DNA from: DASRSS01 sp963799045
GTDB taxonomy: Bacteria > Actinomycetota > Actinomycetes > Mycobacteriales > Jatrophihabitantaceae
DNA: 64,000 nt
Direction of reading: 5' to 3'
Assembly (NCBI GenBank): GCA_963799045.1
Contig: CAWCVN010000005.1
Coordinates: forward strand, 682,001 to 746,000
Shown here: one piece after another, positions 32,929 to 41,817 of the stretch
Layout: every line of letters begins with the position of its first letter
Position numbering within the stretch: the stretch's first letter is position 1
The notes under the pieces: generated by a model
What the model was told of the DNA's origin: nothing
What the model saw: only the letters and a program-made list of their open reading frames with translations
Database searches by the model: none
Translations under genes and position numbers: made by a program

Positions 32929-34217
32929 CGGCGCTCGATGCGCAGGTCGAGGAAGTGCGTCGAACACGAGATGCACGGGTCGTAGTTGCGGATCGTCTGC
33001 TCGCACAGCGCCGTCAACGCATCGTCGTGCAGGTCGAGGTTCAGCTCCACGACGCGGCGCAGGTCGTCCTCGATGGCCGGCTGATTCTGCGCCGTGGGCG
33101 GCACGATCGTCGCCGAGCGGATCGCGCCGTCGGCCGCCAGTTCGTACCGGTGATAGAGCAGGCCGCGCGGTGCCTCGCTGACACCGTGTCCGACGCCTGC
33201 TCGCGGCGGCACCTCGACGGCGGAGGGGTCCGGACGCTCGTAGCCGTCGATGATGCGCAGCGCCTCCTCGACCGCATACACCGTTTCGACAGCGCGCACG
33301 ACGATGCTGGTGAACGGGTTGCGGCAGGTCGCGCCCAGCCCGGCGGCCCGCGCGGCCTCGCGCGCAAGGGGCGAGAGCTGTCCGGAGTTGATCGTGTAGC
33401 GGGCCAGCGGACCGGTCAGGTACCGGGCGCCGTCGAACGTCGAGTGCAGCGCGGTCGAGTGCGGCACCTGGTGCTCGACGGCGTGGTCCGGGTACTCGCT
33501 GGCCGGGATCCGAAGGCCGCTCGCCGTGGCGACGACCCCGGTCTCGATCGCGTAGTGGTCCGGGTGGTGCACGGCCACCAGCTCGTGATCGACCTCGACG
33601 TCCGGGATCTCGAACGCGGACACCCAGGTCACCGTGTCCAGTGCCTGGTCCAGCGCGCGGCGCAGCTGCTCGGCCAGCGGGGCCAGGTCCGCGCGGGTAG
33701 GGGCGCGGTGGAATCCGCCGATCCGAGGGTTGACCGGGTGGATCGCGCGCCCGCCGACGACCTCGAGGATGGCGTTGCCGGCCTTCTTCAGGGCCAGCCC
33801 GCGCTCGACCTCGGCCCGGTGCTGCTGGGCCAGCGCGATCGCATCCGGATAGCCGAGGAAGTCCACGGCGTGCAGCAGGTAGATGTGCAGCGCGTGGCTC
33901 TCGATCCACTCGCCGCAGTAGAGCAGCCGCCGCAACGCCCCGATGCGCTCGTCGACCTGCACGCCGCAGGCGTCCTCGATCGCGTTCCAAGCGCTGGTCT
34001 GGTAGGCGACCGGGCAGATCCCGCAGATGCGCGCGGTGATGTCGCAGACCTCGGTGTACTGCCGCCCGCGCAGGAACGCCTCGAAGAAGCGGGGCGGCTC
34101 GTAGATCTGCAGCTCGGCCTCGGTGACATGCGCACCGTCGACGACCAGCCGCAGCCCGCCCTCGCCTTCGACGCGGGCCAGCGAGCTGACGCGGAGCTGC
34201 CTAGTGCGATGACTCAC
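32925..34217 (-). CDS. cytosolic [NiFe]-hydrogenase large subunit (group 3-like)
   Basis: 430 residues from a GTG at 34217. Nickel ligands are complete: ARICGICPVAYQTS (two cysteines near residues 65-68) and DPCISCSTHFLDLR near the C-terminus. The conserved RVEGEGGL near residue 16 and GGRAIHPVNPRIGGF near 165 fit NAD(P)-linked soluble hydrogenases such as group 3b. It carries the Ni-Fe(CN)2CO site that oxidises or evolves H2. The operon order matches HyhBGSL-type enzymes, with an added cNMP-binding gene. Confidence 0.92.
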   Translation of the reverse strand: MSHRTRQLRVSSLARVEGEGGLRLVVDGAHVTEAELQIYEPPRFFEAFLRGRQYTEVCDITARICGICPVAYQTSAWNAIEDACGVQVDERIGALRRLLYCGEWIESHALHIYLLHAVDFLGYPDAIALAQQHRAEVERGLALKKAGNAILEVVGGRAIHPVNPRIGGFHRAPTRADLAPLAEQLRRALDQALDTVTWVSAFEIPDVEVDHELVAVHHPDHYAIETGVVATASGLRIPASEYPDHAVEHQVPHSTALHSTFDGARYLTGPLARYTINSGQLSPLAREAARAAGLGATCRNPFTSIVVRAVETVYAVEEALRIIDGYERPDPSAVEVPPRAGVGHGVSEAPRGLLYHRYELAADGAIRSATIVPPTAQNQPAIEDDLRRVVELNLDLHDDALTALCEQTIRNYDPCISCSTHFLDLRIERR

Positions 34218-34977
34218 CGGATCGCTCCTGTCTGTGTGCGGCGAACGACGTGACGTTGAAGGTGCTGTAGACGCGGTCGACAGCGTCCTCGCTCATGCCG
34301 CAGGCCCGCAGGGCGGGCAGCAGCGCCGGCAGGTTGGGGCCGGACATCGGGCCGAAGCAGCCGTAGCAGCCGCGGCGCACCGCCGGGCACAGCGCACCGC
34401 ATCCGGCGTGCGTGACCGGCCCGAGGCAGGCGGTGCCGTCGGCCACCGTCACGCAGGTGAGGCCGCGGCGCTTGCACTCGCTGCAGACGCTGGTGTCCGG
34501 CAGGTCGGGCTTGCGCCCGGCCAGCAGGGCGGTGATGACCTCGAGCAGCTGCCGCCGGTCGATGGGGCAGCCGCGCAGCTCGTAGTCCACCTTGACGTGA
34601 TCCGCGATCGGGGTGGAGGTCGCAAGCGCGTCGATGTATTCGGGCTGCGCGTAGACCGCCGAGCGGAACTCGTCCACATCGGCGAAGTTACGCAGCGCCT
34701 GCACGCCTCCGGACGTTGCGCACGCCCCGATTGTGATCAGCACCCGGCTCTGCTCCCGGACGAACTGGATGCGCTCGGCGTCGGTGGCGGTCGTGATCGA
34801 GCCCTCGACCAGCGACACGTCGTAGGGGCCCGGCAGGATGTCCCGGGACGCCTCGAGGAAGTGCGCGATAGTGACATGCTCGGCGAGCAGAAGCAGCTCG
34901 TCCTCGCAGTCGAGCAGGGTCAGCTGGCATCCGTCGCAGGAGGCGAACTTCCATACCGCCAAGGTGGGTTTGGCCAT
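34201..34977 (-). CDS. [NiFe]-hydrogenase small subunit
   Basis: 258 residues from the ATG at 34977 (overlap ATGA with the flavoprotein). Iron-sulfur ligands: FASCDGCQLTLLD for the proximal cluster, IGACATSGG, ELRGCPIDR, and a cysteine-rich C-terminus (CSECKRRGLTC, CLGPVTHAGCGALCPAVRRGC, CYGCFGP) for further [4Fe-4S] clusters. No twin-arginine signal, so the enzyme is cytosolic. The stop overlaps the large-subunit start by 17 bases. Confidence 0.92.
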   Translation of the reverse strand: MAKPTLAVWKFASCDGCQLTLLDCEDELLLLAEHVTIAHFLEASRDILPGPYDVSLVEGSITTATDAERIQFVREQSRVLITIGACATSGGVQALRNFADVDEFRSAVYAQPEYIDALATSTPIADHVKVDYELRGCPIDRRQLLEVITALLAGRKPDLPDTSVCSECKRRGLTCVTVADGTACLGPVTHAGCGALCPAVRRGCYGCFGPMSGPNLPALLPALRACGMSEDAVDRVYSTFNVTSFAAHRQERSGESSH

Positions 34978-35807
34978 CACAGACCTCGCACGGCGAGCAG
35001 GGGGGCGGCGACGTCGTAGGCGACGACCGGTCCGTCACGGCAGACGAGTAGTGGCCCGAGCTGGCAGTGGCCGCACAGCCCGACGCCGCACTTCATATTG
35101 CGTTCGAGGGAGACATGGATCCGTTCCGCGGGCAGGCCCTTGCGCAGCAACGCATCGGCGGTGAAGCGCATCATCGGCTCGGGGCCGCAGAGGAACGCGA
35201 CGGTGTGTTCCGGATCCAACGCCAGCCGCGTCACCGGTTCGGTGACGAAGCCGACCGCACCCGCCCAGCCCGGCGCCATCGCATCGACCGTGAGGTGCAC
35301 TTCGAGGTCGGGCTGTTGGGTCCAGCCCAGCAGTTCGTCACGGAAGAGGAACTCGTCCGGCGAGCGCGCGCCTGCGACCAGCACGGCCCGGTCGAACTTG
35401 GCCCGGTCGTCGAGCAGGGACAGCACGACCGGGCGCAGCGGTGCCATCCCGACGCCCCCAGCCACGACAAGGACGTCGTTTCCCGAGGCAGAGGCGACGT
35501 CCCAGCCGACACCGAACGGGCCGCGGGCCCCGAGCACGGTTCCCGGCAACGCGTCGTGCAGGGCGCGGCTGACCGCGCCGACATCGCGCACCGTGTGACG
35601 GAGAATGCTGTCACCGTCGGCCGGCGCACCACTGACGGAGATGGCCACCTCGCCGACGCCGGGAACGCACAGCATCAGGAACTGGCCGGCCTCGGGCCGC
35701 GGCAGTGGGTCCTCGACCGGCTCGAGAAGTAGGGTCGCGGAGTCACGGGTCTCCTCCTGCCGCTGCACGACCCGATACGGAACCGGGAGCATCGGGTCAG
35801 TCGTCAC
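34977..35807 (-). CDS. FAD/NAD(P)-binding hydrogenase gamma subunit
   Basis: 276 residues from a GTG at 35807 (ATG at 35792 possible). Ferredoxin-NADP reductase fold: FAD site near GQFLMLCVPG and FGVGWDV, pyridine-nucleotide site VVAGGVGMAPLRPVV and FLCGPEPMM, then a C-terminal [2Fe-2S] motif with cysteines in MKCGVGLCGHCQLGPLLVC. It links the hydrogenase to NADP(H), as in HyhG-type subunits. The start overlaps the cNMP-binding gene by 11 bases. Confidence 0.9.
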   Translation of the reverse strand: MTTDPMLPVPYRVVQRQEETRDSATLLLEPVEDPLPRPEAGQFLMLCVPGVGEVAISVSGAPADGDSILRHTVRDVGAVSRALHDALPGTVLGARGPFGVGWDVASASGNDVLVVAGGVGMAPLRPVVLSLLDDRAKFDRAVLVAGARSPDEFLFRDELLGWTQQPDLEVHLTVDAMAPGWAGAVGFVTEPVTRLALDPEHTVAFLCGPEPMMRFTADALLRKGLPAERIHVSLERNMKCGVGLCGHCQLGPLLVCRDGPVVAYDVAAPLLAVRGL

Positions 35808-36261
35808 CGCGGGTCCCATACATGTCGAGCAGCCGGGCGCGGGTGCCCAGCAGGCGTTCGGCGAGGGCCTCCACCAGCCGGGCGCTGATTGCGTAGCCGA
35901 GCTTGCAGTCACGATCGGCGAGTGCGTGCAGCGCCACGGCGTCGAGTTCGACGGCGGTGACCGGCTCGGTGGCGAGCCCGTCGAAGCGCCACCGGTGCGG
36001 CGGCAGCAGCCAGGACCAGCCGAGCACGTCGCCGGTGCCGAGTGTCTGCACCGTGCAGTACGTGTCGTTGGGCAGCCGGGTTTGCAGCGATACCTGGCCG
36101 CTGCGGATCAGCCAGCAGCGGTTGGCCTCCCGTCCCTCCTCGATGATCCGCGCGCCCGCGTCGAAGGTCACGACCCGCGCCAGCTCGGCGACCGCCGCAA
36201 GCTGGTCGGGCGTGAGGTCGGACAGCAGGCCGTAGCCGGCCAGCTCCTCGGGTTGGCACAT
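35797..36261 (-). CDS. stand-alone cyclic-nucleotide-binding-domain protein of the hydrogenase operon
   Basis: 154 residues from the ATG at 36261, four bases after the beta-subunit gene. It is almost entirely a Crp-like cNMP-binding beta-roll (ELARVVTFDAGARIIEEGREA, CWLIRSGQVSLQTRL, TLGTGDVLGWSWLLPPHRW), with no helix-turn-helix after it. It is therefore unlikely to bind DNA and more likely a regulatory subunit or scaffold of the hydrogenase. Whether it binds cAMP is unknown; I do not see a canonical arginine pocket with certainty. Confidence 0.85.
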   Translation of the reverse strand: MCQPEELAGYGLLSDLTPDQLAAVAELARVVTFDAGARIIEEGREANRCWLIRSGQVSLQTRLPNDTYCTVQTLGTGDVLGWSWLLPPHRWRFDGLATEPVTAVELDAVALHALADRDCKLGYAISARLVEALAERLLGTRARLLDMYGTRGDD

Positions 36262-36265
36262 GGGG

Positions 36266-37372
36266 TCAGCCCTCCACTTGCGGGTCGGCGAGCCGTGCGG
36301 CCTCGACGGTGATGTCGATGCCCACCGGGCACCAGGCGATGCACCGCCCGCAGCCGACACAGCCGGACGTGCCGAACTGGTCCTGCCAGGTGGCCAGCTT
36401 GTGTGAGATCCACTGCCGGTACCGGTTCGCTCCGGTCACCCGGACGCTGCCGCCGTGCAGGTAGGAGTAGTCGAGCTCGAAGCAGGACGCCCAGCGTTGC
36501 GAGCGTTCGGCGTGGCCGGTCAGGTCGGTGCGGTCCTCCGTCGTCGTGCAGAAGCAAGTCGGGCAGACCATCGTGCAGTTGCCGCAGGTGAGGCACCGGT
36601 CGGCGACCTCGTCCCAGACGGGCGAGTCCCGTCCGGCGCGGAACACCTCGCGCAGGTCGCCGTCGGGCAGTTGGCGCCCCATGTGCTCGGCCGCGGCGGC
36701 GACCGCTGCGCGGGCATCCTCGACGTCGGCGTCGGTGGCATCGCGGTGGGGGAGCTCCGCGAGCACCCGGGCGCCCTGCTCGGTGCCGACGGTCACGACG
36801 TAGGTCGGACCGCCGGTGCCCTCCGCGCCGGTGCGCTCGGTCAGCGACAGGTCGTATCCGGGCCCGGGTTCGGGACCCGTGCCGAGCGACGCGCAGAAGC
36901 ACAGGCCACCGGGCTCGGTGCAGCCGACGGCGACGACGAACAGGTCCCGGCGACGATTCCGGTAGGACCCGTCCGGATGCGCGCCGTTGTCGAGTACCCC
37001 GTCCAGCACGGCGATCGCGGCCAGGTCGCACGCTCGTACGCCGACGAACGCGTAGCGTGGCGCCTCGTCGACGGCCGAGGTGAACGACGTGCCGTCGCTG
37101 GACCAGATCCGGCGGCGCGGCGGGTGCAGGAACTGCTTCCAGGACTGCGGACCGGACGAGTGCGCGAACACCGCGCCGTCGCCGCGCCGGCGCAGCCGGT
37201 AGCTGCCCGGGCCGACGTCGACGCCCCACCCGTCCGGCAGGTCGGCGCCGGAGGACAGCTCAGCCACGACGATCGCGTCGTCGCGCACGGTCGGTCCCAC
37301 CACGCGGTAGCCGCGTGCGGCCAAGGCGCCGACGAGCGCGTCGAGACCCTGTCTGTCCAGCACAGCGCTCAC
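36266..37372 (-). CDS. iron-sulfur hydrogenase beta subunit (HyhB-like)
   Basis: 368 residues, first gene of the operon. Two ferredoxin-type cluster motifs: CLTCGNCTMVCPTCFC (about residues 260-275) and CVGCGRCIAWCPVGI (about 335-350). The N-terminal half has the IGVRACDL-like block FVGVRACDLAAIAVL and VVAVGCTEPGGLCFCASLG, as in sulfhydrogenase beta subunits. It wires electrons between the flavoprotein and the small subunit. A spaced inverted repeat lies just upstream. Confidence 0.9.
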   Translation of the reverse strand: MSAVLDRQGLDALVGALAARGYRVVGPTVRDDAIVVAELSSGADLPDGWGVDVGPGSYRLRRRGDGAVFAHSSGPQSWKQFLHPPRRRIWSSDGTSFTSAVDEAPRYAFVGVRACDLAAIAVLDGVLDNGAHPDGSYRNRRRDLFVVAVGCTEPGGLCFCASLGTGPEPGPGYDLSLTERTGAEGTGGPTYVVTVGTEQGARVLAELPHRDATDADVEDARAAVAAAAEHMGRQLPDGDLREVFRAGRDSPVWDEVADRCLTCGNCTMVCPTCFCTTTEDRTDLTGHAERSQRWASCFELDYSYLHGGSVRVTGANRYRQWISHKLATWQDQFGTSGCVGCGRCIAWCPVGIDITVEAARLADPQVEG

Positions 37373-37412
37373 ATGGTCAACACTCGACCACCGGGCCAGG
37401 TAATAACAAGGC

Positions 37413-37457
37413 CCAAGGTCGCGACTTTCGCAGTGGATGCGTCGGTCGCGACCCTGG
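37413..37457. promoter_or_regulatory. long inverted repeat upstream of the hydrogenase operon
   Basis: CCAAGGTCGCGAC (37413-37425) and GTCGCGACCCTGG (37445-37457) pair at 12 of 13 positions with a 19-base spacer, about 40-85 bases upstream of the beta-subunit start. This is a good candidate operator for a dimeric or paired regulator. The left arm followed by TTTCG faintly recalls a DosR half-site, but I do not press that. Confidence 0.5.
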
Positions 37458-37478
37458 GCAGGGGGGCAAAGGGGCGTA

Positions 37479-38321
37479 CTACCAGCGGTCGGAGGTGACG
37501 ATGTCGATCATCTGCCTCTTGCTCAGGGGCGGCTGCTGGGCGGTCTTGGTGCTCTCGCCCTTGGTGTCGGCCTGGTTGCTGACGTGCATCAGGAACTCCA
37601 CGCCGTCGGCCCGGACGTAGTCGATGTCGTAGGTGACGCTGCCGGCCGCGCCAAGCAGTGCCTCGCGCCCGAAGGCGAGGGTGGAGCCGTCGGCCAGTCG
37701 CTGCTTCGTGCAGGCGGAGCCGCCGTCGCACCACGCCGTCTCGCCCTTGGCGGCCCGGTAGATCTGCAGGTCGTACCCGCCGGTGACGCCGCCGGCCGTC
37801 AGCTCACCTTTGATGAACGCTCCGTTGCTCTCGCCCTGGCCGTTCTGGACCTTGAACGGTGTCGTCGAGCGGGTCGGCGTGTCTGGTCCGTTCGCCGTCA
37901 CGCGCCGCGGCGGCACGCTCACCTGCGCCGGAGCCCCGGTGTCGGTCACCGTGAAGGTAGCCGTCGAACCGAGCACGTCACCGAACAGCCGGGCCAGCTC
38001 GGCCGAGCTCTGCGGGATCTGGAAGGTCTCGGCGGTCGTCTGGCTCACCAGCGAGGTCGGGGCGGCCCCGCCGGGCTGGCCGGCGGCCTGGTTGGTGCCG
38101 GTCCGCCCGGAGTTCCCGGAGCCGTGGGTGGCCGCGAGCGCCGCGGCGCCACCGGCCACCGCGAGCATGGTCACGGCGCTGGCCGCGACCAGCCCCCAGC
38201 GGGTCCGGGACTGACCGGTGACGCGGCCGATCGGCTGGGCGCCATGGTGCGCGGCCACTGCCGCGTCGGCGCGGTGTTCCAGCTCCGCGAACGCGTGGTC
38301 CAAGGTCTCGAAGTCATTCAT
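37479..38321 (-). CDS. anti-sigma-factor-like membrane protein paired with an ECF sigma
   Basis: 280 residues: a cytosolic N-terminus (about 1-42), one transmembrane helix (WGLVAASAVTMLAVAGGAAAL), a Gly/Thr/Gln linker and an extracytoplasmic domain of some 190 residues with a probable disulfide pair (WCDGGSAC). Gene overlap ATGA with the upstream sigma gene supports an anti-sigma role, although no ZAS zinc motif is visible. Family not recognised beyond this architecture. Confidence 0.75.
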   Translation of the reverse strand: MNDFETLDHAFAELEHRADAAVAAHHGAQPIGRVTGQSRTRWGLVAASAVTMLAVAGGAAALAATHGSGNSGRTGTNQAAGQPGGAAPTSLVSQTTAETFQIPQSSAELARLFGDVLGSTATFTVTDTGAPAQVSVPPRRVTANGPDTPTRSTTPFKVQNGQGESNGAFIKGELTAGGVTGGYDLQIYRAAKGETAWCDGGSACTKQRLADGSTLAFGREALLGAAGSVTYDIDYVRADGVEFLMHVSNQADTKGESTKTAQQPPLSKRQMIDIVTSDRW

Positions 38322-38824
38322 CTCGTCTCCTGCGTGATGCGGACGACCGAAGTCGTCGGGGCCGGATCGAGCCGGAGTGTGGCCAGGGCACGGGAGATCT
38401 GGCTGCGCACGGTTACCTCGCGGCAGCCGAGTTCCTCGGCGATGTCGGCGTCGGACATCCCGACGTAGTAGCGCAACACCACGGCGGCCCGTTGCCGCCG
38501 CGGCAGCCGCGCCAGCCGCGAGATCATGGCGTCGCGCTCAGCCCGGACGTCGGCGCCGTCGTCGACCCGGGGCAGGTCGACCTCGACGTCCGCGCGAGGG
38601 TGGGTACGGGCCAGCCGACGGTGCCAGGACAGGTACTCGTTGACGACCATCCGCCGCACGTAGGCGTGCGGCTCGGCCATCGTCGAGATCCGGTCCCAGC
38701 GCTCGAACGCCCTGCCCAACACATCGCTGACGACGTCCTCGGCGAGCCAGGTCTGACCCGTCAACACCGTCGCGAAGCGCATCAGGGCCGGTCGTTGCCG
38801 GGCGACGTATTCGCCGAAGTCCAC
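38318..38824 (-). CDS. SigE-family ECF sigma factor
   Basis: 168 residues. Region 2: FGEYVARQRPALMRFATVLT and WLAEDVVSDVLGRAFERWDR; region 4: LPRRQRAAVVLRYYVGMSDAD and CREVTVRSQISRALATLR. Directs RNA polymerase to a small regulon; the partner membrane protein downstream probably holds it until an envelope signal arrives. Confidence 0.92.
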   Translation of the reverse strand: MDFGEYVARQRPALMRFATVLTGQTWLAEDVVSDVLGRAFERWDRISTMAEPHAYVRRMVVNEYLSWHRRLARTHPRADVEVDLPRVDDGADVRAERDAMISRLARLPRRQRAAVVLRYYVGMSDADIAEELGCREVTVRSQISRALATLRLDPAPTTSVVRITQETR

Positions 38825-38945
38825 CAGCTACTCCCTCGGGCCACTGCTCGATCTGTGCTTGCACCCCTCAACGGGGCAGCAGCGCGATCTGTTGCACGGC
38901 CGACTCGGGTTTCGCCGGACGAGGCTAGTTCACTGCCGGGCGGCG

Positions 38946-39452
38946 TCAGCTCGAGGCGCAGGAGGACGCGATGTAGGCGCCGATCGTCTGGGCGTCGGCT
39001 GCGAGCTTCGGCGCCAGCGCCTGCAGCTTGCTCATGTCGGCGGACGAGGCGTTCGACAGCGCCTTCTGTGCCTCGGTCGCTGCGGAGATCAGGTCTTTGA
39101 CCGCGTTCGCGACGTTCGGCGGCGCGTCCGAGCCGACCTGTTGCAGGACGGTCACGAACTGCTTGAGCGCGGCGGCCGCCGTCTGGGGGTCGGCCATCGC
39201 CGAACCGACGCTCGCGAACTGTTTGGACACGGCGGCCAAGCGTACGCAGAGCGCGCCGTTCGCGGCCTGGCCGGTCAGGCTCGGCACCGCCACGGAGGCA
39301 CCGGCGGACGCGGCGGCCGTGTCGGTGACGACCGCACTGGTCGTCGGCGTCGTGGCGGGCGAGTTGACCGAGCCGCTGCCCTTGCTTCCGGAACTGCAGG
39401 CCGCCAGCGCGACGATTCCCGCCGTGGCGACGACAGACACGAATACCCGCAT
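38946..39452 (-). CDS. predicted lipoprotein of unknown function
   Basis: 168 residues with a lipoprotein signal peptide ending in the lipobox ALAAC (Cys near residue 19), a Ser/Thr/Ala-rich linker, then an all-helical domain (about 60-165) with two cysteines (LCVRL and ASSCASS) that could form a disulfide. No enzymatic motif. Encoded alone between the sigma module and an unknown gene. Confidence 0.8.
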   Translation of the reverse strand: MRVFVSVVATAGIVALAACSSGSKGSGSVNSPATTPTTSAVVTDTAAASAGASVAVPSLTGQAANGALCVRLAAVSKQFASVGSAMADPQTAAAALKQFVTVLQQVGSDAPPNVANAVKDLISAATEAQKALSNASSADMSKLQALAPKLAADAQTIGAYIASSCASS

Positions 39453-39523
39453 GTGGGTTCCCTCCCCTGTCCGAGCGCAATCCCGCGGAGTCTAACCGCG
39501 CGCGATTCCCAGGGGAACCTGTT

Positions 39524-40387
39524 CTACGCGGGCAACATCATCCGCAGCACGCTGGCGATCGGTTCGGGCAGCCGCGCGTCCTCCTCGTGCTCGGCGACGA
39601 CCAGTTTGGCGAACTCGGCGAAGGACACCACGTCCCACCGGCTGCGGATGAGGGCGTCGCGCTCGCGCAGGGCCCGGGGCGAGGCGCTGAGCACGACCCA
39701 GTGCACGTCGGTGACCGACGGCAGGACCAGCTCGTCTTCCAACCAGGCCCGGCTCATCATCCAGGCGTCGTGCTGGGGAATGCCGGTGACCCAGCGGCCC
39801 TGCGCATTCGGCCGGGCCAGGTGGGTGTGGTCGTCGCAGGCCGTGCCCGCCTCGTGCGGCGCGTGGTCGGCCAGCTCGATCTGCCAGTGCCGCCACAGCG
39901 GGTGGCTGCCGGGCATGCGGGGTGCCATTGCGATCGACGAGGCGGGAACCCAACCGGGCCGGACCGGCCGCCCCGAGCTCAGGTGCGCGATGTCGACAAC
40001 CACGTGTACGCGACGGTGGATGTCGGTGAGGACCAGCGCGGGGCCGGAGGCCGAATGGCTCAGCGTGGGCCACAGCCGCATGCCGACCAGCGCGCTCGGC
40101 ACCCGCCCGCCGCACAGCGCGGTGACGCCGCGCTGCACCTCTCCGGCCCGCGGGGCCGTCCAGAACTGGTCGACCTGCTGGATGGCGCCGGCGAGCGTCA
40201 GCACGGTGCCGGCCCCGGCCGTGCCGTCCCAGGGACGCAGGCCAAAGCGGGCGGCGATCCGGGTCAGCCGGTCCGCGGCCGTCGTGGTCTCGGCGTCCCC
40301 GGGGTCGCTCGACTCGGGCTCGCGCTGTGGCGCTATCCGTGGGGGGTCAGCGACGTCGAGCGGCACCCTTGGACGCCGATGGAACAC
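39524..40387 (-). CDS. uncharacterised protein
   Basis: 287 residues, ATG at 40387. Soluble. Segments such as VGMRLWPTLSHSASGPALVL, VHVVVDIAHLSSGRPVRPGW and DAWMMSRAWLEDELVLPSV look like an ordered beta-rich core rich in Trp and His. No signal, no membrane helix, no family I recognise. It is followed by the lipoprotein gene on the same strand and is divergent from an ECF sigma gene. Confidence 0.7.
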   Translation of the reverse strand: MFHRRPRVPLDVADPPRIAPQREPESSDPGDAETTTAADRLTRIAARFGLRPWDGTAGAGTVLTLAGAIQQVDQFWTAPRAGEVQRGVTALCGGRVPSALVGMRLWPTLSHSASGPALVLTDIHRRVHVVVDIAHLSSGRPVRPGWVPASSIAMAPRMPGSHPLWRHWQIELADHAPHEAGTACDDHTHLARPNAQGRWVTGIPQHDAWMMSRAWLEDELVLPSVTDVHWVVLSASPRALRERDALIRSRWDVVSFAEFAKLVVAEHEEDARLPEPIASVLRMMLPA

Positions 40388-40535
40388 ACCGGCTTATCGG
40401 CAGGCGGGGACCGGACGTGAGCGGCGGCGGCCATCCCGCCTCCCCGGCGCGCAGGGACGCGGTCTGGTCTACTGGCGGTACCTGTTGACCTGGCGCAAGC
40501 CGTGAGATTCGACCGTCTCGCGCGTCTGTAGGGGT

Positions 40536-41051
40536 GTGGACGGGACCGTGACGAAGTCCGAGGGTGCGCCGGCCGATGTGGTTGAGCTGTTCCGGGCGCA
40601 CTATCTCGGGCTGGTGCGCCTGGCGATGCGGCTGGTCGATGACCAGGAGACGGCCGAGGATCTGGTCCAGGACGTGTTCGCCGCGGTGGCCAAGCACGGG
40701 CGTGTTCCGGAGGCCCCGTTGCGCTACCTGCGCACGGCGGTGGTGAACCGCTCGCGGTCGGCGCTGCGCCGCCGGCGGGTCGCCCGGGCCTTCCTGGCCG
40801 GTCGGCGTGAGGAGGGTCTCGCCGAGTCGCCGGAGGATGCCGGCCTGCGCCGCGATGCGCACCGCGACATGCGTGCGGCGATCGCCCGCCTCCCGATCCG
40901 GCAGCGTGAGGTCGTCGTGCTGCGCTACTACGAGGACCTGCCCGTCGGCGAGATCGCCACGGCGCTGGGCGTTTCTCCGGGGGCGGTCTCCTCCGCCCTG
41001 AACCGGGCGCTGGCGACACTGGCCGGCCGAGCGGAGGTCGACGATGAATGA
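40536..41051 (+). CDS. ECF sigma factor (SigE-like)
   Basis: 171 residues from a GTG at 40536; GTG at 40548 is an alternative. Region 2: LFRAHYLGLVRLAMRLVDDQ and AEDLVQDVFAAVAKHG; region 4: LPIRQREVVVLRYYEDLPVGE and LGVSPGAVSSALNRAL. Its stop overlaps the following gene by ATGA, forming the second sigma/anti-sigma-like pair in the window. Confidence 0.9.
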   Translation: MDGTVTKSEGAPADVVELFRAHYLGLVRLAMRLVDDQETAEDLVQDVFAAVAKHGRVPEAPLRYLRTAVVNRSRSALRRRRVARAFLAGRREEGLAESPEDAGLRRDAHRDMRAAIARLPIRQREVVVLRYYEDLPVGEIATALGVSPGAVSSALNRALATLAGRAEVDDE

Positions 41052-41706
41052 GCTGGAGTCCCTGGTCCGGGCAGCGTTGCGTGCGGAGGAGATCAGCGAG
41101 ACCGGCCTGCGTCAGACACAGCTACGTGGCCGGCGACGGGAAATGCGGGCCCGGGCGTGGGGAGCGGTGGCGTCCGTCGCGGTCGTCGCCGCCGTGGCGG
41201 TCGTGCTCGCCGTCGTGACCGGTACGCACTCCGGTGGCGGGAATCAGCCCGCGGGCGGCTCGCTGGCCGAGCTGCTCGGTTCCAAGTGGCGGGTCGTCAG
41301 CCTCACCGACAGCCGGGGCCCGCTCCGGGTTCCCGCGTCGCTGCACCCGACGATCGGCTACACCCGCGACGGTTACGTGCTGGGTGACGACACGGTCAAC
41401 GCGCTCCAGGGCCGCTACCAGGCGACGGCCGACGGCTACACCGTCCTCGACCCGGCATCGACGGCGGTCGGCTCTACGTCCATGCCACCTGATCGTTACC
41501 GCGTGGTCCAGGCCGTGGACGGCCTGTTCATGCCGATGGCGACCCGCAGCGATCCGAACCCGCCGCGGATCACCGTCAGCGTCTCCTTCGAGGCAGGCAT
41601 GCTGACGCTGCACGCCGGCTCGGTCAGCGTGACCTTGCGGCGGTTGGGCGCGCAGCAGGACTTCTTCGCGGGGGCGCCCTCCTCGACGTCGACCAGGACG
41701 CCCTGA
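41044..41706 (+). CDS. anti-sigma-factor-like membrane protein
   Basis: 220 residues: a 38-residue basic cytosolic start, one transmembrane helix (AVASVAVVAAVAVVLAVVTG), then an extracytoplasmic domain resembling a META/heat-shock-like lipocalin fold (LAELLGSKWRVVSL, HPTIGYTRDGYVLGDD). Overlap with the ECF gene supports a regulatory partnership. Confidence 0.75.
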   Translation: MNELESLVRAALRAEEISETGLRQTQLRGRRREMRARAWGAVASVAVVAAVAVVLAVVTGTHSGGGNQPAGGSLAELLGSKWRVVSLTDSRGPLRVPASLHPTIGYTRDGYVLGDDTVNALQGRYQATADGYTVLDPASTAVGSTSMPPDRYRVVQAVDGLFMPMATRSDPNPPRITVSVSFEAGMLTLHAGSVSVTLRRLGAQQDFFAGAPSSTSTRTP

Positions 41707-41817
41707 CCGAGGAGCACGTGCGGCCCGGCGGGACCTAGGACACAACGCCGTCCTTGCCTGCGCCTCTACCGGCGAGGGTGCATCTGCACCACGTTGGGTC
41801 GTGGGGGGTGTGGCCTC

